Source of the DNA: UBA2185 sp964564625
GTDB taxonomy: Bacteria; Desulfobacterota; Syntrophia; Syntrophales; UBA2185
Assembly: GCA_964564625.1 (NCBI GenBank)
Contig: CAZMBE010000001.1
Coordinates: forward strand, 85,050 to 149,049
DNA length: 64,000 bases
Direction of reading: 5' to 3'
This document shows positions 35,626-44,278 of the stretch, piece by piece (position 1 is the first letter of the stretch; every line of letters starts with the position of its first letter). Below the pieces are notes generated by a model, which was not told the origin of the DNA, made no database searches, and worked only from the letters and a program-made list of their open reading frames with translations. The position numbers were made by a program, and so were the translations under genes.

Positions 35626-35647
35626 GATTATCCCACTTCCACCAAAT

Positions 35648-35724
35648 TGGAGCCCACGACCAGGATTGAACTGGTGACCTCATCCTTACCAAGGATGTGC
35701 TCTACCAACTGAGCTACGTGGGCT
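35648..35724 (-). tRNA. tRNA-Thr (anticodon GGT)
   Basis: The acceptor AGCCCAC pairs with GTGGGCT, the anticodon stem CATCC/GGATG encloses the loop TTGGTAA, and the 3' CCA is encoded. It is the fourth tRNA of the leading cluster. Confidence 0.96.
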
Positions 35725-35888
35725 AACTTGTTGATCACAATCTCTCTATTAAGAGTTTTGATATGAGGTCTGCTGTTAACGGGTAAATCCCCGAATCCCC
35801 TATTAAAATAATTTAAAATTTATAAAACCCATCGAAGATAGATTTTACAACCCTTATATCAAGACTACCAAAAGTCCTTGATGTTATA

Positions 35889-35964
35889 TGGAGCGGGAAA
35901 CGGGATTCGAACCCGCGACCCTCAGCTTGGAAGGCTGACGCTCTAGCCCCTGAGCTATTCCCGC
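35889..35964 (-). tRNA. tRNA-Gly (anticodon TCC)
   Basis: The acceptor GCGGGAA pairs with TTCCCGC, the anticodon stem TCAGC/GCTGA encloses loop CTTCCAA, and the CCA is encoded. A 164-base gap to tRNA-Thr(GGT) holds nothing identifiable. Confidence 0.96.
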
Positions 35965-36020
35965 CCATTCTAATTCAACATTGAGAGGTGTCCTTTAAAA
36001 TTTCCATTACTCTCAATTCC

Positions 36021-36105
<85 letters not shown>

Positions 36106-36127
36106 AGATAGAATTCCCAAATACGAG

Positions 36128-36200
36128 AGCTGGCGATGGGACTCGAACCCGCAACCTGCTGATTACAAATCAGCTGCTCTACCTGTTGAGCTACGCCAGC
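36128..36200 (-). tRNA. tRNA-Thr (anticodon TGT)
   Basis: The acceptor GCTGGCG pairs with CGCCAGC and the anticodon stem GCTGA/TCAGC encloses loop TTTGTAA. The 3' end reads TCTC, so CCA is not encoded, unlike the other five tRNAs here. It is first in the transcript. Confidence 0.95.
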
Positions 36201-36279
36201 TGATTTACTACCCGGGATACTATATCCTATCTCCTTTTGTAAAGAGCAGCATTAAATTATGTTGAAACATAAGTTTTAA

Positions 36280-36308
36280 ATGCTAATTACAATATTAAAA
36301 TTTGTCAA
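36280..36308 (-). promoter_or_regulatory. Sigma70-type promoter of the tRNA/ribosomal super-operon
   Basis: TTGACA (36308-36303), a 17-base AT-rich spacer and TAGCAT (36285-36280) lie about 80 bases upstream of the first tRNA. The consensus -35 and exact spacing make this the best candidate start of the whole cluster. Confidence 0.75.
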
Positions 36309-36453
36309 TATAATTTTTTATTTTATATTCGTCTTAGTATTCCAATATCTATTATCATGATAAAACTTGTGATGTCTTAGGTGAAAATCTCTGAAGTGAG
36401 ACCATTTTCACAAAGGTCTCCATCAAATGCTGATGACATTTTAAATGAAATCA

Positions 36454-36999
36454 TCAATGTTGGGTAAAAACATCTGCAGAAAAAATATAAATTATCGTAT
36501 CTTTATCTCTCCACGCACTTTTATGAAGACCTGCCTTATAACATGTTTCCTCAAGAAATGTAATTTTATCCCATTTATATTCACTCGCCACTTGAGGAAG
36601 CAGAAGGCCTGAATGAAATCCTTTGACGACGTAAATGCCGTGGATACCTACTTCTATTTCATTAATATCCTTTATTGCTTTGAGTTTGCTGAGTACGGAA
36701 ATTTCAATCGTTACGTGTTTAAACTCATCACGTTTTAGAGGGGGAAATCGCGGATCGTTAAAGGCAGCTGCGATAGCCATTTGCTCCACAGTTTTGTAAA
36801 GGGGTTTTTTCGCCTCGATATAACCGATACAGCCTCTCAGATGTCCACTTTTTTTAAGGGTTACAAATGCTCCACTCTTTTCCTTAAGCACTTCTGTATC
36901 AATGCGAAACTCGGGGATACTCTTGCCGGTCAACCTACATTCTATTGTTGTTTTCGCAATATCAATAAGAGTCCTTTTCTCCTCCTCCTTCAGCTGCAT
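36454..36999 (-). CDS. amrA: AmmeMemoRadiSam system protein A (AMMECR1 domain)
   Basis: This 181-residue soluble protein matches AMMECR1. It contains the nearly invariant L-R-G-C-I-G-Y-I-E motif at about residues 54-62, D-P-R-F-P-P-L in the middle, and G-L-L-L-P-Q-V-A and W-D-K-I-T-F-L later. The biochemical function is unknown. It lies directly downstream of a MEMO1-like gene, the usual pairing. The third partner, a radical SAM protein, is not in this window. The symbol follows common usage for the family. Confidence 0.88.
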   Translation of the reverse strand: MQLKEEEKRTLIDIAKTTIECRLTGKSIPEFRIDTEVLKEKSGAFVTLKKSGHLRGCIGYIEAKKPLYKTVEQMAIAAAFNDPRFPPLKRDEFKHVTIEISVLSKLKAIKDINEIEVGIHGIYVVKGFHSGLLLPQVASEYKWDKITFLEETCYKAGLHKSAWRDKDTIIYIFSADVFTQH

Positions 37000-37037
37000 A
37001 ATAGTCGCCTCCCTGACATATTATGACCCTCTATGTC

Positions 37038-37862
37038 TCATTGATAAAAAACCACAGACGCGTAACCGACAACGCTCCTTCTATCCCCTGTTACATCTCC
37101 TGAGTTCGCATACTTTAAAATTTTTACACTCTTTGCACCCAGTTTCTCTGAAACCATCATGGTTACAACAGCCGGACCACCACCGCAGGCCTCACATACG
37201 TTGTTTTCCAGATCTTTCATGAGTCCCCTGGCATCCATCTTTTCTATGTGTTCAAGTGCAACAGAATCAAGTTTCACGGCTTGTTCATATGTGTGAAAGT
37301 GTGAAAAGTCTGAACTTCCCACTATCAGGACCTTTCGATCACCAACAGCCCTGAAGATGCTCTCAGCAAGAGTTTTGCAGGTTTGATAATCTTGCTCTCC
37401 CATGATCACAGGCACAAACTGAAAGTCACCAAGGCTCACTTGAAGAAAGGGAAGTTGTATTTCAAGAGAATGTTCCTCGACATGGGCAGCAGGCATGTGA
37501 GAGATCATTTCACTTTGAGCCATGATATCATTCGATAATGTAATATCCACAGGAACAACCCCCAACGGAGTTTCGTATCCACCTCTGTTATAGAGTGAGA
37601 CGCCGTGGAAAAATGTTCTGTGGCTCGGTCCTATGACTATCACAGCATCAAAGAATTCTCCTTTTATTATTTTATAGGCATGCGCTGCAACCTGACCTGA
37701 ATATACATATCCCGCATGGGGCACTATAAGGCCTGTAATCCTTCCGTCTATTTTCCTATCAGGTATGTCATGAAGAAAGTTTTCTATATCTGTACGTAAA
37801 ATCCTTGGATTGCCCGGATACCACGTCCCGGCAATAACTGATTTCCTGATATCCTTATCCAC
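37038..37862 (-). CDS. amrB: AmmeMemoRadiSam system protein B (MEMO1 family)
   Basis: This 274-residue protein is related to class III extradiol dioxygenases. The metal-site-like histidines lie in V-P-H-A-G-Y-V-Y-S-G, near V-I-G-P-S-H-R, and in S-S-D-F-S-H-F. Bacterial function is undetermined. The start is GTG at 37862. It follows the CysK-CysS fusion by 37 bases and precedes the AMMECR1 gene by 38, so an operon is likely. Confidence 0.88.
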   Translation of the reverse strand: MDKDIRKSVIAGTWYPGNPRILRTDIENFLHDIPDRKIDGRITGLIVPHAGYVYSGQVAAHAYKIIKGEFFDAVIVIGPSHRTFFHGVSLYNRGGYETPLGVVPVDITLSNDIMAQSEMISHMPAAHVEEHSLEIQLPFLQVSLGDFQFVPVIMGEQDYQTCKTLAESIFRAVGDRKVLIVGSSDFSHFHTYEQAVKLDSVALEHIEKMDARGLMKDLENNVCEACGGGPAVVTMMVSEKLGAKSVKILKYANSGDVTGDRRSVVGYASVVFYQ

Positions 37863-37899
37863 AACACCACCCCCTATTACAGATTGAGCGGTTACAATT

Positions 37900-40209
37900 T
37901 TATTTTACTCTCCACATCATCCCTGAAGCGGTGTCGGAAACCTCAATGCCCATATCAAGAAGTTTCTTCCTAATCTCATCAGAAGCTCTCCAATTACCCG
38001 CCTTCCTCAAATCTTTTCTTTCTTGCAACAACCGTAATGCCTCTTCGCTTAATGCCTCTTCCTTAAAGTTTATTACTCCGAGCACAGAATCCATCTTTAT
38101 CATGATATCGAGCACATCGCCTCTTTCTTTTTCGTTCAATAGCCCCCTGGAAAGAGGAACGCCGATCTGTCTTACAAATTCAAAAAGTGAAGCCAGCGCA
38201 CTTGATATGTTAAAATCATCATCCAGGGCACCTGAAAATTTCTGTTTCACATCATAGATACATTGATCGGTGTCCAAATAACCAATCCCGGGAGTAACTC
38301 GGATCAACTGCTGAATAAATCTATTCAATTTTCTGACAGTATTCTTCGCAGTATCCAGTGCTCCAAAAGAGAAATTGAGAGGCTTGCGATAGTGCGTGCT
38401 TAAAAGAAAAAATCGTATTTCTCTGCCACCATATCCCATCCTTTCTAACTCATCTATTGTTCTCACATTATTTAAAGAACGGGACATTTTTTTGTCATCT
38501 ACCATAACCAGTTCCGTATTAATCCAATAGTTTGCCATGCGTTTTCCCGTGGCACCTTTCCCTATGGCCATGACATTTTCGCAGTGTGGAAATACAACAT
38601 CAGTCCCGCTCGCATGTATATCAAAAGTATCTGATAGATATTTAAGAGAAATAGCCGCACACTCAAGGTGCCAGCTTGGTCTCACATTACCCCAACGGGT
38701 TTTAAAGTAAATACCCCTCTTTAATTCATTTAACGTAGACCTCTTCAGGAGCGTAAAGTCTGTGGGGCTGTCTTTTTCATAATCATCCAAATCAATCGTT
38801 TTACCGGGCTTAACTTTTTTAAGGTCAATGTGTGAAAGTCGTCCGTAACCATCAATTTTAGATATGTCAAAGTATACTGACCTTAACTTTTCATATGCAC
38901 ACCCTTTTTCCACGAGCTTCTCAACAAGTTTCACCATATCCTCAACATTCTCACTCGCTCTTGGGTACATTTCTTCCTGCTTTATATTTAACTTTCCGAT
39001 ATCATGCAGAAACGCCCTTGTGCATTGTTCTGTATGTGTACTAAGTTCCACGTTGGCCTGTTCTGCCTCTCTGATCGATCTGTCGTCCAGGTCTATGATA
39101 TTCATCACATGTCTGACTTTATACCCTTTAAACTCAAGGTAGCGTCTCATCATATCAGAGACGACAAACCGGCGATAGTTTCCTACGTGGGGAACCTCAT
39201 GAACAGTGGGACCGCATGAATGCATCAGGATTTCTTCAGAATGAATCGGTTTGAAAAATTCCTTTTCTCTGGTCAATGTGTTATAGAGTCGCAAGGTGGA
39301 TTGTTCCTTATCGGCGAAGAGTTCTGTGCTAAGATATCGTTCCCCTCCGTCAGGGAGGATCACCACAATGAGTCCTTTCTCCATTTCCTTTGCTTTCTGG
39401 ATAGCTACATGCATGGCAGCTCCTGAACTCATACCTGCCAGAATACCCTCTTCACGGGCGAGTTTTCTCGCCATTTCAAATGCGTCTTCGTCAAGGATAT
39501 TTATTTTTTCGTCCAGTTGATTTTTATCAAAAATACCCGGGCGGTAGGATTCTTTCATATTTTTCAGACCCTGAATTTTATGCTGAAGGTAAGGCTCTAC
39601 CCCTATAATCTTGATGTTAGCATTGTATTCCTTAAGACGCTTCGAAACCCCCATAGCAGTACCCGTCGTCCCGAGGGTTGCCACCACCATCGTCACCGCA
39701 CCCCCCGTCTGCCGCCAAATTTCTTCACCGGTACCCAAATAATGGGCCATCATATTATCAGCGTTATTGAACTGGTCTGTCCCAAAATACTTTCCCGGAT
39801 TCTGAAGCATCATGTTGTATGCAACTTCAATGGCTCCATCTGTGCCGAGGTTTGCCGGGGTAAAGTGTAATTCCGCTCCCATAGCCCTGAGGATTTTTTT
39901 TCTCTCCTCACTGGCAGATTCTGACATAGCCAGGCATAATCTGTATCCCTTAGCTGCAGCAACGAGGGCAAGACCGATACCCGTATTGCCACTCGTTGCC
40001 TCCAGAATGATCATATCTTTCGACAACTCGCCCCTCTTTTCTGCTTCATTCACCATATGAAGGGCTACTCTATCCTTTATGGATCCTCCGGGGTTGAAAC
40101 TTTCAAGCTTCGCATAAATTGTCACGTTCTCATTGGGATTCAATCTACGGATTTCCACAAGGGGGGTATTCCCGATAGTATCTATGATGCTATTAGTAAT
40201 TCTTTGCAT
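37900..40209 (-). CDS. Fused cysteine synthase / cysteinyl-tRNA synthetase
   Basis: This is one 769-residue frame. Residues 1-300 are a PLP-dependent cysteine synthase, with K45 in G-G-S-I-K-D-R, T-S-G-N-T-G at 72-77 and G-M-S-S-G at 259-263. The H-K-I-Q-G-L-K-N-M segment recalls CysM-like enzymes. Residues 305-769 are a cysteinyl-tRNA synthetase: C332-G-P-T-V, H-V-G-N at 341-344 in place of HIGN, W-H-L-E-C517, and K-M-S-R-S at 574-578 in place of KMSKS. The usual F-P-H-H-E-N-E is F-P-H542-C-E-N-V546, so the fourth zinc ligand (Glu) is replaced by Val and a Cys sits at 543. Cysteine made by one half could feed the other. Whether it charges tRNA-Cys is untested. Confidence 0.9.
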   Translation of the reverse strand: MQRITNSIIDTIGNTPLVEIRRLNPNENVTIYAKLESFNPGGSIKDRVALHMVNEAEKRGELSKDMIILEATSGNTGIGLALVAAAKGYRLCLAMSESASEERKKILRAMGAELHFTPANLGTDGAIEVAYNMMLQNPGKYFGTDQFNNADNMMAHYLGTGEEIWRQTGGAVTMVVATLGTTGTAMGVSKRLKEYNANIKIIGVEPYLQHKIQGLKNMKESYRPGIFDKNQLDEKINILDEDAFEMARKLAREEGILAGMSSGAAMHVAIQKAKEMEKGLIVVILPDGGERYLSTELFADKEQSTLRLYNTLTREKEFFKPIHSEEILMHSCGPTVHEVPHVGNYRRFVVSDMMRRYLEFKGYKVRHVMNIIDLDDRSIREAEQANVELSTHTEQCTRAFLHDIGKLNIKQEEMYPRASENVEDMVKLVEKLVEKGCAYEKLRSVYFDISKIDGYGRLSHIDLKKVKPGKTIDLDDYEKDSPTDFTLLKRSTLNELKRGIYFKTRWGNVRPSWHLECAAISLKYLSDTFDIHASGTDVVFPHCENVMAIGKGATGKRMANYWINTELVMVDDKKMSRSLNNVRTIDELERMGYGGREIRFFLLSTHYRKPLNFSFGALDTAKNTVRKLNRFIQQLIRVTPGIGYLDTDQCIYDVKQKFSGALDDDFNISSALASLFEFVRQIGVPLSRGLLNEKERGDVLDIMIKMDSVLGVINFKEEALSEEALRLLQERKDLRKAGNWRASDEIRKKLLDMGIEVSDTASGMMWRVK

Positions 40210-40264
40210 TATGATAGTAATGATAGTTTAGAACAGATATTAGACTGAGAGATCATTTAAGATT

Positions 40265-40681
40265 TTAACTGTCAAATTTGGGTACGGGAATTTTAAAGAA
40301 TTGAACCCCTACCTCCTTGAGAATCTCTTCTTCATTCTCAGTGGTGGTCCCCTTGATATTTCTTTTCTCTTCCTCCCCGTGATGTATTTTCAAAGCCACT
40401 TCCGCGAACTCAGGACCAACATCATCAAAATTCTTGTTCACATATTCATGAAATAGTTTTAGAGCTTTAGGCAGAGAAAATTCTTCTGCGCTCCCCCTGC
40501 GCGATGTCCTGACATCCCTTGCCATGACGGAAATTGTAGAGGGTACTAATTCTACATCAACATTTCCACACACAGGACAGACTATAAGCTTTTCAGATTT
40601 CTGGTGTTCAAAAGCACTCCGATCCTTGAACCACCCCTCGAATTTATGACCTTTTTCACAGTTGAGATCGTATATTATCAT
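40265..40681 (-). CDS. DUF1178 family protein
   Basis: This 138-residue soluble protein starts M-I-I-Y-D-L-N-C-E-K-G-H-K-F-E-G-W-F, the DUF1178 signature. A C-P-V-C-G pair at about residues 35-39, with the earlier Cys/His, could bind zinc. No function is established for the family. It is the first gene of the minus-strand group that continues into the CysK-CysS fusion, with a 55-base gap. Confidence 0.85.
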   Translation of the reverse strand: MIIYDLNCEKGHKFEGWFKDRSAFEHQKSEKLIVCPVCGNVDVELVPSTISVMARDVRTSRRGSAEEFSLPKALKLFHEYVNKNFDDVGPEFAEVALKIHHGEEEKRNIKGTTTENEEEILKEVGVQFFKIPVPKFDS

Positions 40682-40926
40682 GGGCTACGTTCTTTCGATA
40701 GATATAATTACAAAAAATGTTCTTTCCCTTATTGTTGTAGGAAGGATTTGAAAATGCAAGACTTTTTTTCAATAATCTTATATGAGCTTTGAACCTCTTT
40801 CCCACGTCCCCGCTATTTGTCTGTAATATGATTAATACCAGACCTTAAGTCCTTGTAGCTCCTCAGCATTTCACTTGCATTATGAAGTTGTTATCAACTT
40901 TTTTCGAGATGAAATAAAAATAATTA

Positions 40927-40955
40927 TGGACATTTACCGATAAATTTTATATCTT
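40927..40955 (+). promoter_or_regulatory. Probable promoter of tRNA-Pro
   Basis: TGGACA (40927-40932), a 17-base spacer and TATCTT (40950-40955) would start transcription a few bases before the tRNA 5' end at 40965. The match is moderate. Confidence 0.45.
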
Positions 40956-40964
40956 CACGCCTGT

Positions 40965-41041
40965 CGGGATGTGGCCCAGTCCGGTAGGGCACTGCGTTCG
41001 GGACGCAGGAGTCGCGCGTTCAAATCGCGCCATCCCGACCA
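40965..41041 (+). tRNA. tRNA-Pro (anticodon CGG)
   Basis: The acceptor CGGGATG pairs with CATCCCG, the anticodon stem CTGCG/CGCAG encloses TTCGGGA, and the CCA is encoded. The cytosine at position 1 is typical of bacterial tRNA-Pro. It is alone on the plus strand between minus-strand genes. Confidence 0.96.
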
Positions 41042-41147
41042 TCTCTTTACGCACATACCTGTGTAAATCTCCTTGCAGCAAGTACTGGGCAATCCTTGAT
41101 TCCGTTTTTTACATCATTCATTTACCTGCCGAAAGAAAATGCATACC

Positions 41148-42356
41148 CTAACCGACAACGGAAGCCATCTTGAAGATTGGGAGGTACATGCAAATGATCA
41201 TTCCTCCCACAATCACCCCGAGAAAAATCATCATAAAAGGTTCAAGCATTGCCGTCAGGGCGCCCACTGCCACGTCTACCTCATCATCATAAAAATCTGC
41301 AATCTTAGCCAGCATCGAATCAAGGGCACCTGTTGCTTCACCAACTGCTATCATCTGTACCACCATGGGAGGAAAAACGTCAGTTTCCGAAAGGGGTTCA
41401 GCAATGGTTCTCCCCTCGCTGATACTTTGTCTCGTTTTCATTATAGCATTTTCAACAACAACATTCCCCGCCGTTTTACTCACAATGCTGAGACCCTCAA
41501 GAATGGGAACACCGCTGCCCAGCATCGTGGAAAGAGTGCGGGTAAATTTCGCTACAGCAACCTTCTTAAGTAGTGGTCCGAATACGGGTGCCTTCAATAT
41601 CAGAGCGTCAATAACAAGTCTCCCCTTCTCCGTGCGGTAATACCTGCGAAAGAGAAAAACAACGGCAGCAGCACCAATAATCATATAAAGGAAATAACTC
41701 TGCGTAAACTCGCTCAGATTGACCAGAAATTGCGTGGGACCCGGCAATTGTCCGCCCATACCTTCGAACAACTTCTTGAACACGGGTATAACATACACGA
41801 GTAATAAAGCAACCACAGCTACGGCAACAAAGAGAACAATGGTAGGGTAGGTCATGGCGCCCTTGACCCTGCTTTTTAATTTCATCGCCTTTTCCATGTA
41901 ACTGGAAAGACGATTGAGTATAACATCGAGAATACCCCCACTCTCCCCTGCAGCAACAAGATTGATAAAAAGCTCATCAAAGACCTTGGGGTGCTTTTTC
42001 AAGGCATCATGCAACGTAGAGCCACCTTCAATATCTTCCTTCACCGTTGTAATGATTTTCGCAAAAGTCTTGTTCTGCTCCTGTTGGGCGAGCAGGTCGA
42101 GACATTGGATGAGGGGAAGACCCGCATTAATCATGGTAGAAAATATGCGAGCAAAGACAACAACATCCTTGTCCTTAACTTTCTGCTTGAGAAAAGGCAG
42201 ATTTTCCAGAAGATCTTTAGGCTTTTTCTTTACAACAATCGATTTTAAACCCTGCCGACGAAGAACCCCTCTGACCGCAGCCTCATCAGCACCATCCAAT
42301 TCTCCTTTTTTTAACTCACCCCTTTTTGTCTCTGCTTCCCATACAAATACTGCCAT
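41148..42356 (-). CDS. pilC: Type II secretion / type IV pilus inner-membrane platform protein (GspF/PilC family)
   Basis: This protein of about 402 residues has the two repeated T2SSF domains. F-A-R-I-F-S-T-M-I-N-A-G-L-P-L begins the first and F-T-R-T-L-S-T-M-L-G-S-G-V-P-I-L begins the second, with three transmembrane helices near 175-200, 225-245 and 375-400. It anchors the assembly ATPase at the inner membrane. The ATG at 42356 is 8 bases from GGGGGG. A second ATG at 42365 would add three residues. No other pilus genes are nearby, so pilus versus secretion use is undecided. Confidence 0.88.
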   Translation of the reverse strand: MAVFVWEAETKRGELKKGELDGADEAAVRGVLRRQGLKSIVVKKKPKDLLENLPFLKQKVKDKDVVVFARIFSTMINAGLPLIQCLDLLAQQEQNKTFAKIITTVKEDIEGGSTLHDALKKHPKVFDELFINLVAAGESGGILDVILNRLSSYMEKAMKLKSRVKGAMTYPTIVLFVAVAVVALLLVYVIPVFKKLFEGMGGQLPGPTQFLVNLSEFTQSYFLYMIIGAAAVVFLFRRYYRTEKGRLVIDALILKAPVFGPLLKKVAVAKFTRTLSTMLGSGVPILEGLSIVSKTAGNVVVENAIMKTRQSISEGRTIAEPLSETDVFPPMVVQMIAVGEATGALDSMLAKIADFYDDEVDVAVGALTAMLEPFMMIFLGVIVGGMIICMYLPIFKMASVVG

Positions 42357-42380
42357 ACACGACATCCCCCCTTCATACCA

Positions 42381-43118
42381 TTACACTTTTCCCCACACCC
42401 TTAATATATCATAGAGGACAATTCCCGCTGCCACCGAAACATTCAGCGAATCTATCTTGCCCACTATAGGAATGGAAATAAGAAAATCACATTTTTTTTT
42501 AATGAGTGGCCTCATTCCCCGACCCTCGCTCCCCATTACAAGACCGATGTGGCCTTTATAATCAAAGGTGTTCACTTTATTGCTAGACGCAGGATCAGTA
42601 CCATATATCCAGAACCCTTTCTCTTTTAAATATTCAATAGTATTAGCCAGGTTAACTACCCTGGCCACGGGCGTATGGCACAAAGCCCCGGCAGATCCCT
42701 TCATCACAGCAGCGGTGATAGCTGCAGAACGATTTTCAGGTATAATAACACCATTCGCACCGCAACAATGAGCCGTTCTTATCAGGGAACCAAGATTTTG
42801 AGGATCTGTAATACTATCGAGAATAAGAATTAAATTATTATTGAAATCGACATGACGATTTGCAATCACGTCATCTACTGAAACATACGCAAACGTCTCT
42901 CGATAACCAATAACTCCCTGATGATTTTTTTGACCTGCCTGTCTATCTAAATAGCCCCTTTCCCTGAATTCTACCGAAATATCATTTTGTTTCGCAAGAT
43001 TAAGGATTCTCTGTACGGTCTTTCCTCCTCTTCCTTTGGCAATAACAATTTTATTGATCATTCCATTCTGGCTCTTAAGAGCTTCCAAAAGGGAATTCAT
43101 GCCGAAAATTACCTGCAC
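42381..43118 (-). CDS. rlmB: 23S rRNA (Gm2251) 2'-O-methyltransferase RlmB, TrmH family
   Basis: This 245-residue SPOUT methyltransferase has all three family motifs. They are D-P-Q-N-L-G-S-L-I-R-T-A, L-V-M-G-S-E-G-R-G-M-R, and I-D-S-L-N-V-S-V-A-A-G-I near the knotted C-terminus. An N-terminal substrate-binding domain (F-G-M-N-S-L-L-E-A-L) distinguishes it from TrmH proper. The start is GTG at 43118 with GGAG upstream. Confidence 0.88.
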   Translation of the reverse strand: MQVIFGMNSLLEALKSQNGMINKIVIAKGRGGKTVQRILNLAKQNDISVEFRERGYLDRQAGQKNHQGVIGYRETFAYVSVDDVIANRHVDFNNNLILILDSITDPQNLGSLIRTAHCCGANGVIIPENRSAAITAAVMKGSAGALCHTPVARVVNLANTIEYLKEKGFWIYGTDPASSNKVNTFDYKGHIGLVMGSEGRGMRPLIKKKCDFLISIPIVGKIDSLNVSVAAGIVLYDILRVWGKV

Positions 43119-43189
43119 ACCTTCGCTCCAATCATCACGGTTACGCCAATAACGGACGGAAAAATCTTTTTTAGGTACTTTCGAAGACT

Positions 43190-43218
43190 ATTCCAAAATT
43201 CGATACAGAATATGACAA
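43190..43218 (-). promoter_or_regulatory. Possible promoter of rlmB
   Basis: TTGTCA (43218-43213), a 17-base spacer and TGGAAT (43195-43190) lie in the 129-base pyrF-rlmB gap. Both hexamers are imperfect. Confidence 0.35.
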
Positions 43219-43247
43219 TGAGCTTTTGTAATAAAATTGTTGTGATG

Positions 43248-44006
43248 TTATACTACTTTATTTCTTATTGCAAGACCTTCGGTAATCTCCGTCACAATCT
43301 CTTGAACCTTCTGAACCGGGTCTTCAGCGTTCCTGATGGGTCTCCCAACAACGATATAATCAGCACCCCGCGCTATGGCACTTCTCACTGTAGAAATTCT
43401 TTTTTGATCATCATCTGTTTCAACAGTGTCTCTAATGCCAGGCGTCACAACAATAAAATCAGGACCGCAGGCTTTCCGAATATTATCAATATCGTGGGCC
43501 GACGCCACAACACCCGACATACCGGAGTCTTGCGCTATTCTCGCCAACCGCAACGCCAGTTCACTTGTTTGGCAGTTAAATCCCATTTGCGTAAGGTCCT
43601 CGTTGTTCAAACTCGTCAATACGGTAACAGCGAGAATTATAGGCATGGATAGTCTCCTTTCCCGCACTACCCTATGCACAGCGGTTACAGTTTTCTCCAT
43701 CATCTCTTTTCCGCCAAGGGCATGAACATTGAACATGAAAACCTCCTGTTCCGCAGCCCCGGTAGCGGCTCCCGCCACTGTATGCGGGATGTCATGAAAT
43801 TTTAGATCAAGAAAGATTTTTTTACCTCTCTCTTTTATCATTTTAAGAATGAAAGGCCCATGACGGGTAAAGGATTCCTTGCCGACTTTAAATATTTCTA
43901 TATGCTCTCCGAGACGCTCAACCCATGAGATTGCTTCATCTATACCCTCTCCGACATCAAGGGCGAAGATAAGCATATCCCTTGGATTTTTATTCGAGGT
44001 ACTCAT
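43248..44006 (-). CDS. pyrF: Orotidine 5'-phosphate decarboxylase
   Basis: This is the last enzyme of UMP synthesis, a TIM barrel. The catalytic K-D-H network is visible as L-D-L-K-F-H-D-I-P-H-T-V. T-P-G-I-R and the phosphate-binding V-V-G-R-P-I-R follow. The frame is open back to 44030, overlapping rpoZ by 41 bases. ATGs at 44012, 44009 and 44006 are all possible. The one at 44006 (MSTSNKNPRDMLIFALDV, 252 residues) gives a family-like N-terminus. Confidence 0.92.
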   Translation of the reverse strand: MSTSNKNPRDMLIFALDVGEGIDEAISWVERLGEHIEIFKVGKESFTRHGPFILKMIKERGKKIFLDLKFHDIPHTVAGAATGAAEQEVFMFNVHALGGKEMMEKTVTAVHRVVRERRLSMPIILAVTVLTSLNNEDLTQMGFNCQTSELALRLARIAQDSGMSGVVASAHDIDNIRKACGPDFIVVTPGIRDTVETDDDQKRISTVRSAIARGADYIVVGRPIRNAEDPVQKVQEIVTEITEGLAIRNKVV

Positions 44007-44262
44007 CATCATCGACAAATTCCGTATCATCCACTATGGGTTTATAGTCAACCTTGATGCCCTGTAAATACTCAGGGTTGGCATACATTACTTTTCCGTC
44101 GGCTATTTCCCTCAGAGCTGCAACAATTTCTCTGTTATTCTTAATATCGGTCAGAGGTTTCGCGCCCTTTAATATTTGTCTTGTCCTTTTTGATGTCAGC
44201 AGTACCAGAGCAAATCTGTTTTTTGCCGCCTTTAAGGAATCTTCAACGGTAATCCTCGCCAT
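43990..44262 (-). CDS. rpoZ: DNA-directed RNA polymerase subunit omega
   Basis: This 90-residue subunit starts at the ATG at 44262 (M-A-R-I-T-V-E-D-S-L). The longer frame to 44286 would overlap gmk and lacks family similarity. F-A-L-V-L-L-T-S-K-R-T-R-Q-I, which folds beta-prime and forms part of a ppGpp site in proteobacteria, is clear. The tail is acidic (D-D-D-E-Y-L-E). Confidence 0.93.
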   Translation of the reverse strand: MARITVEDSLKAAKNRFALVLLTSKRTRQILKGAKPLTDIKNNREIVAALREIADGKVMYANPEYLQGIKVDYKPIVDDTEFVDDDEYLE

Positions 44263-44278
44263 ATCCGTAATAACCTCC

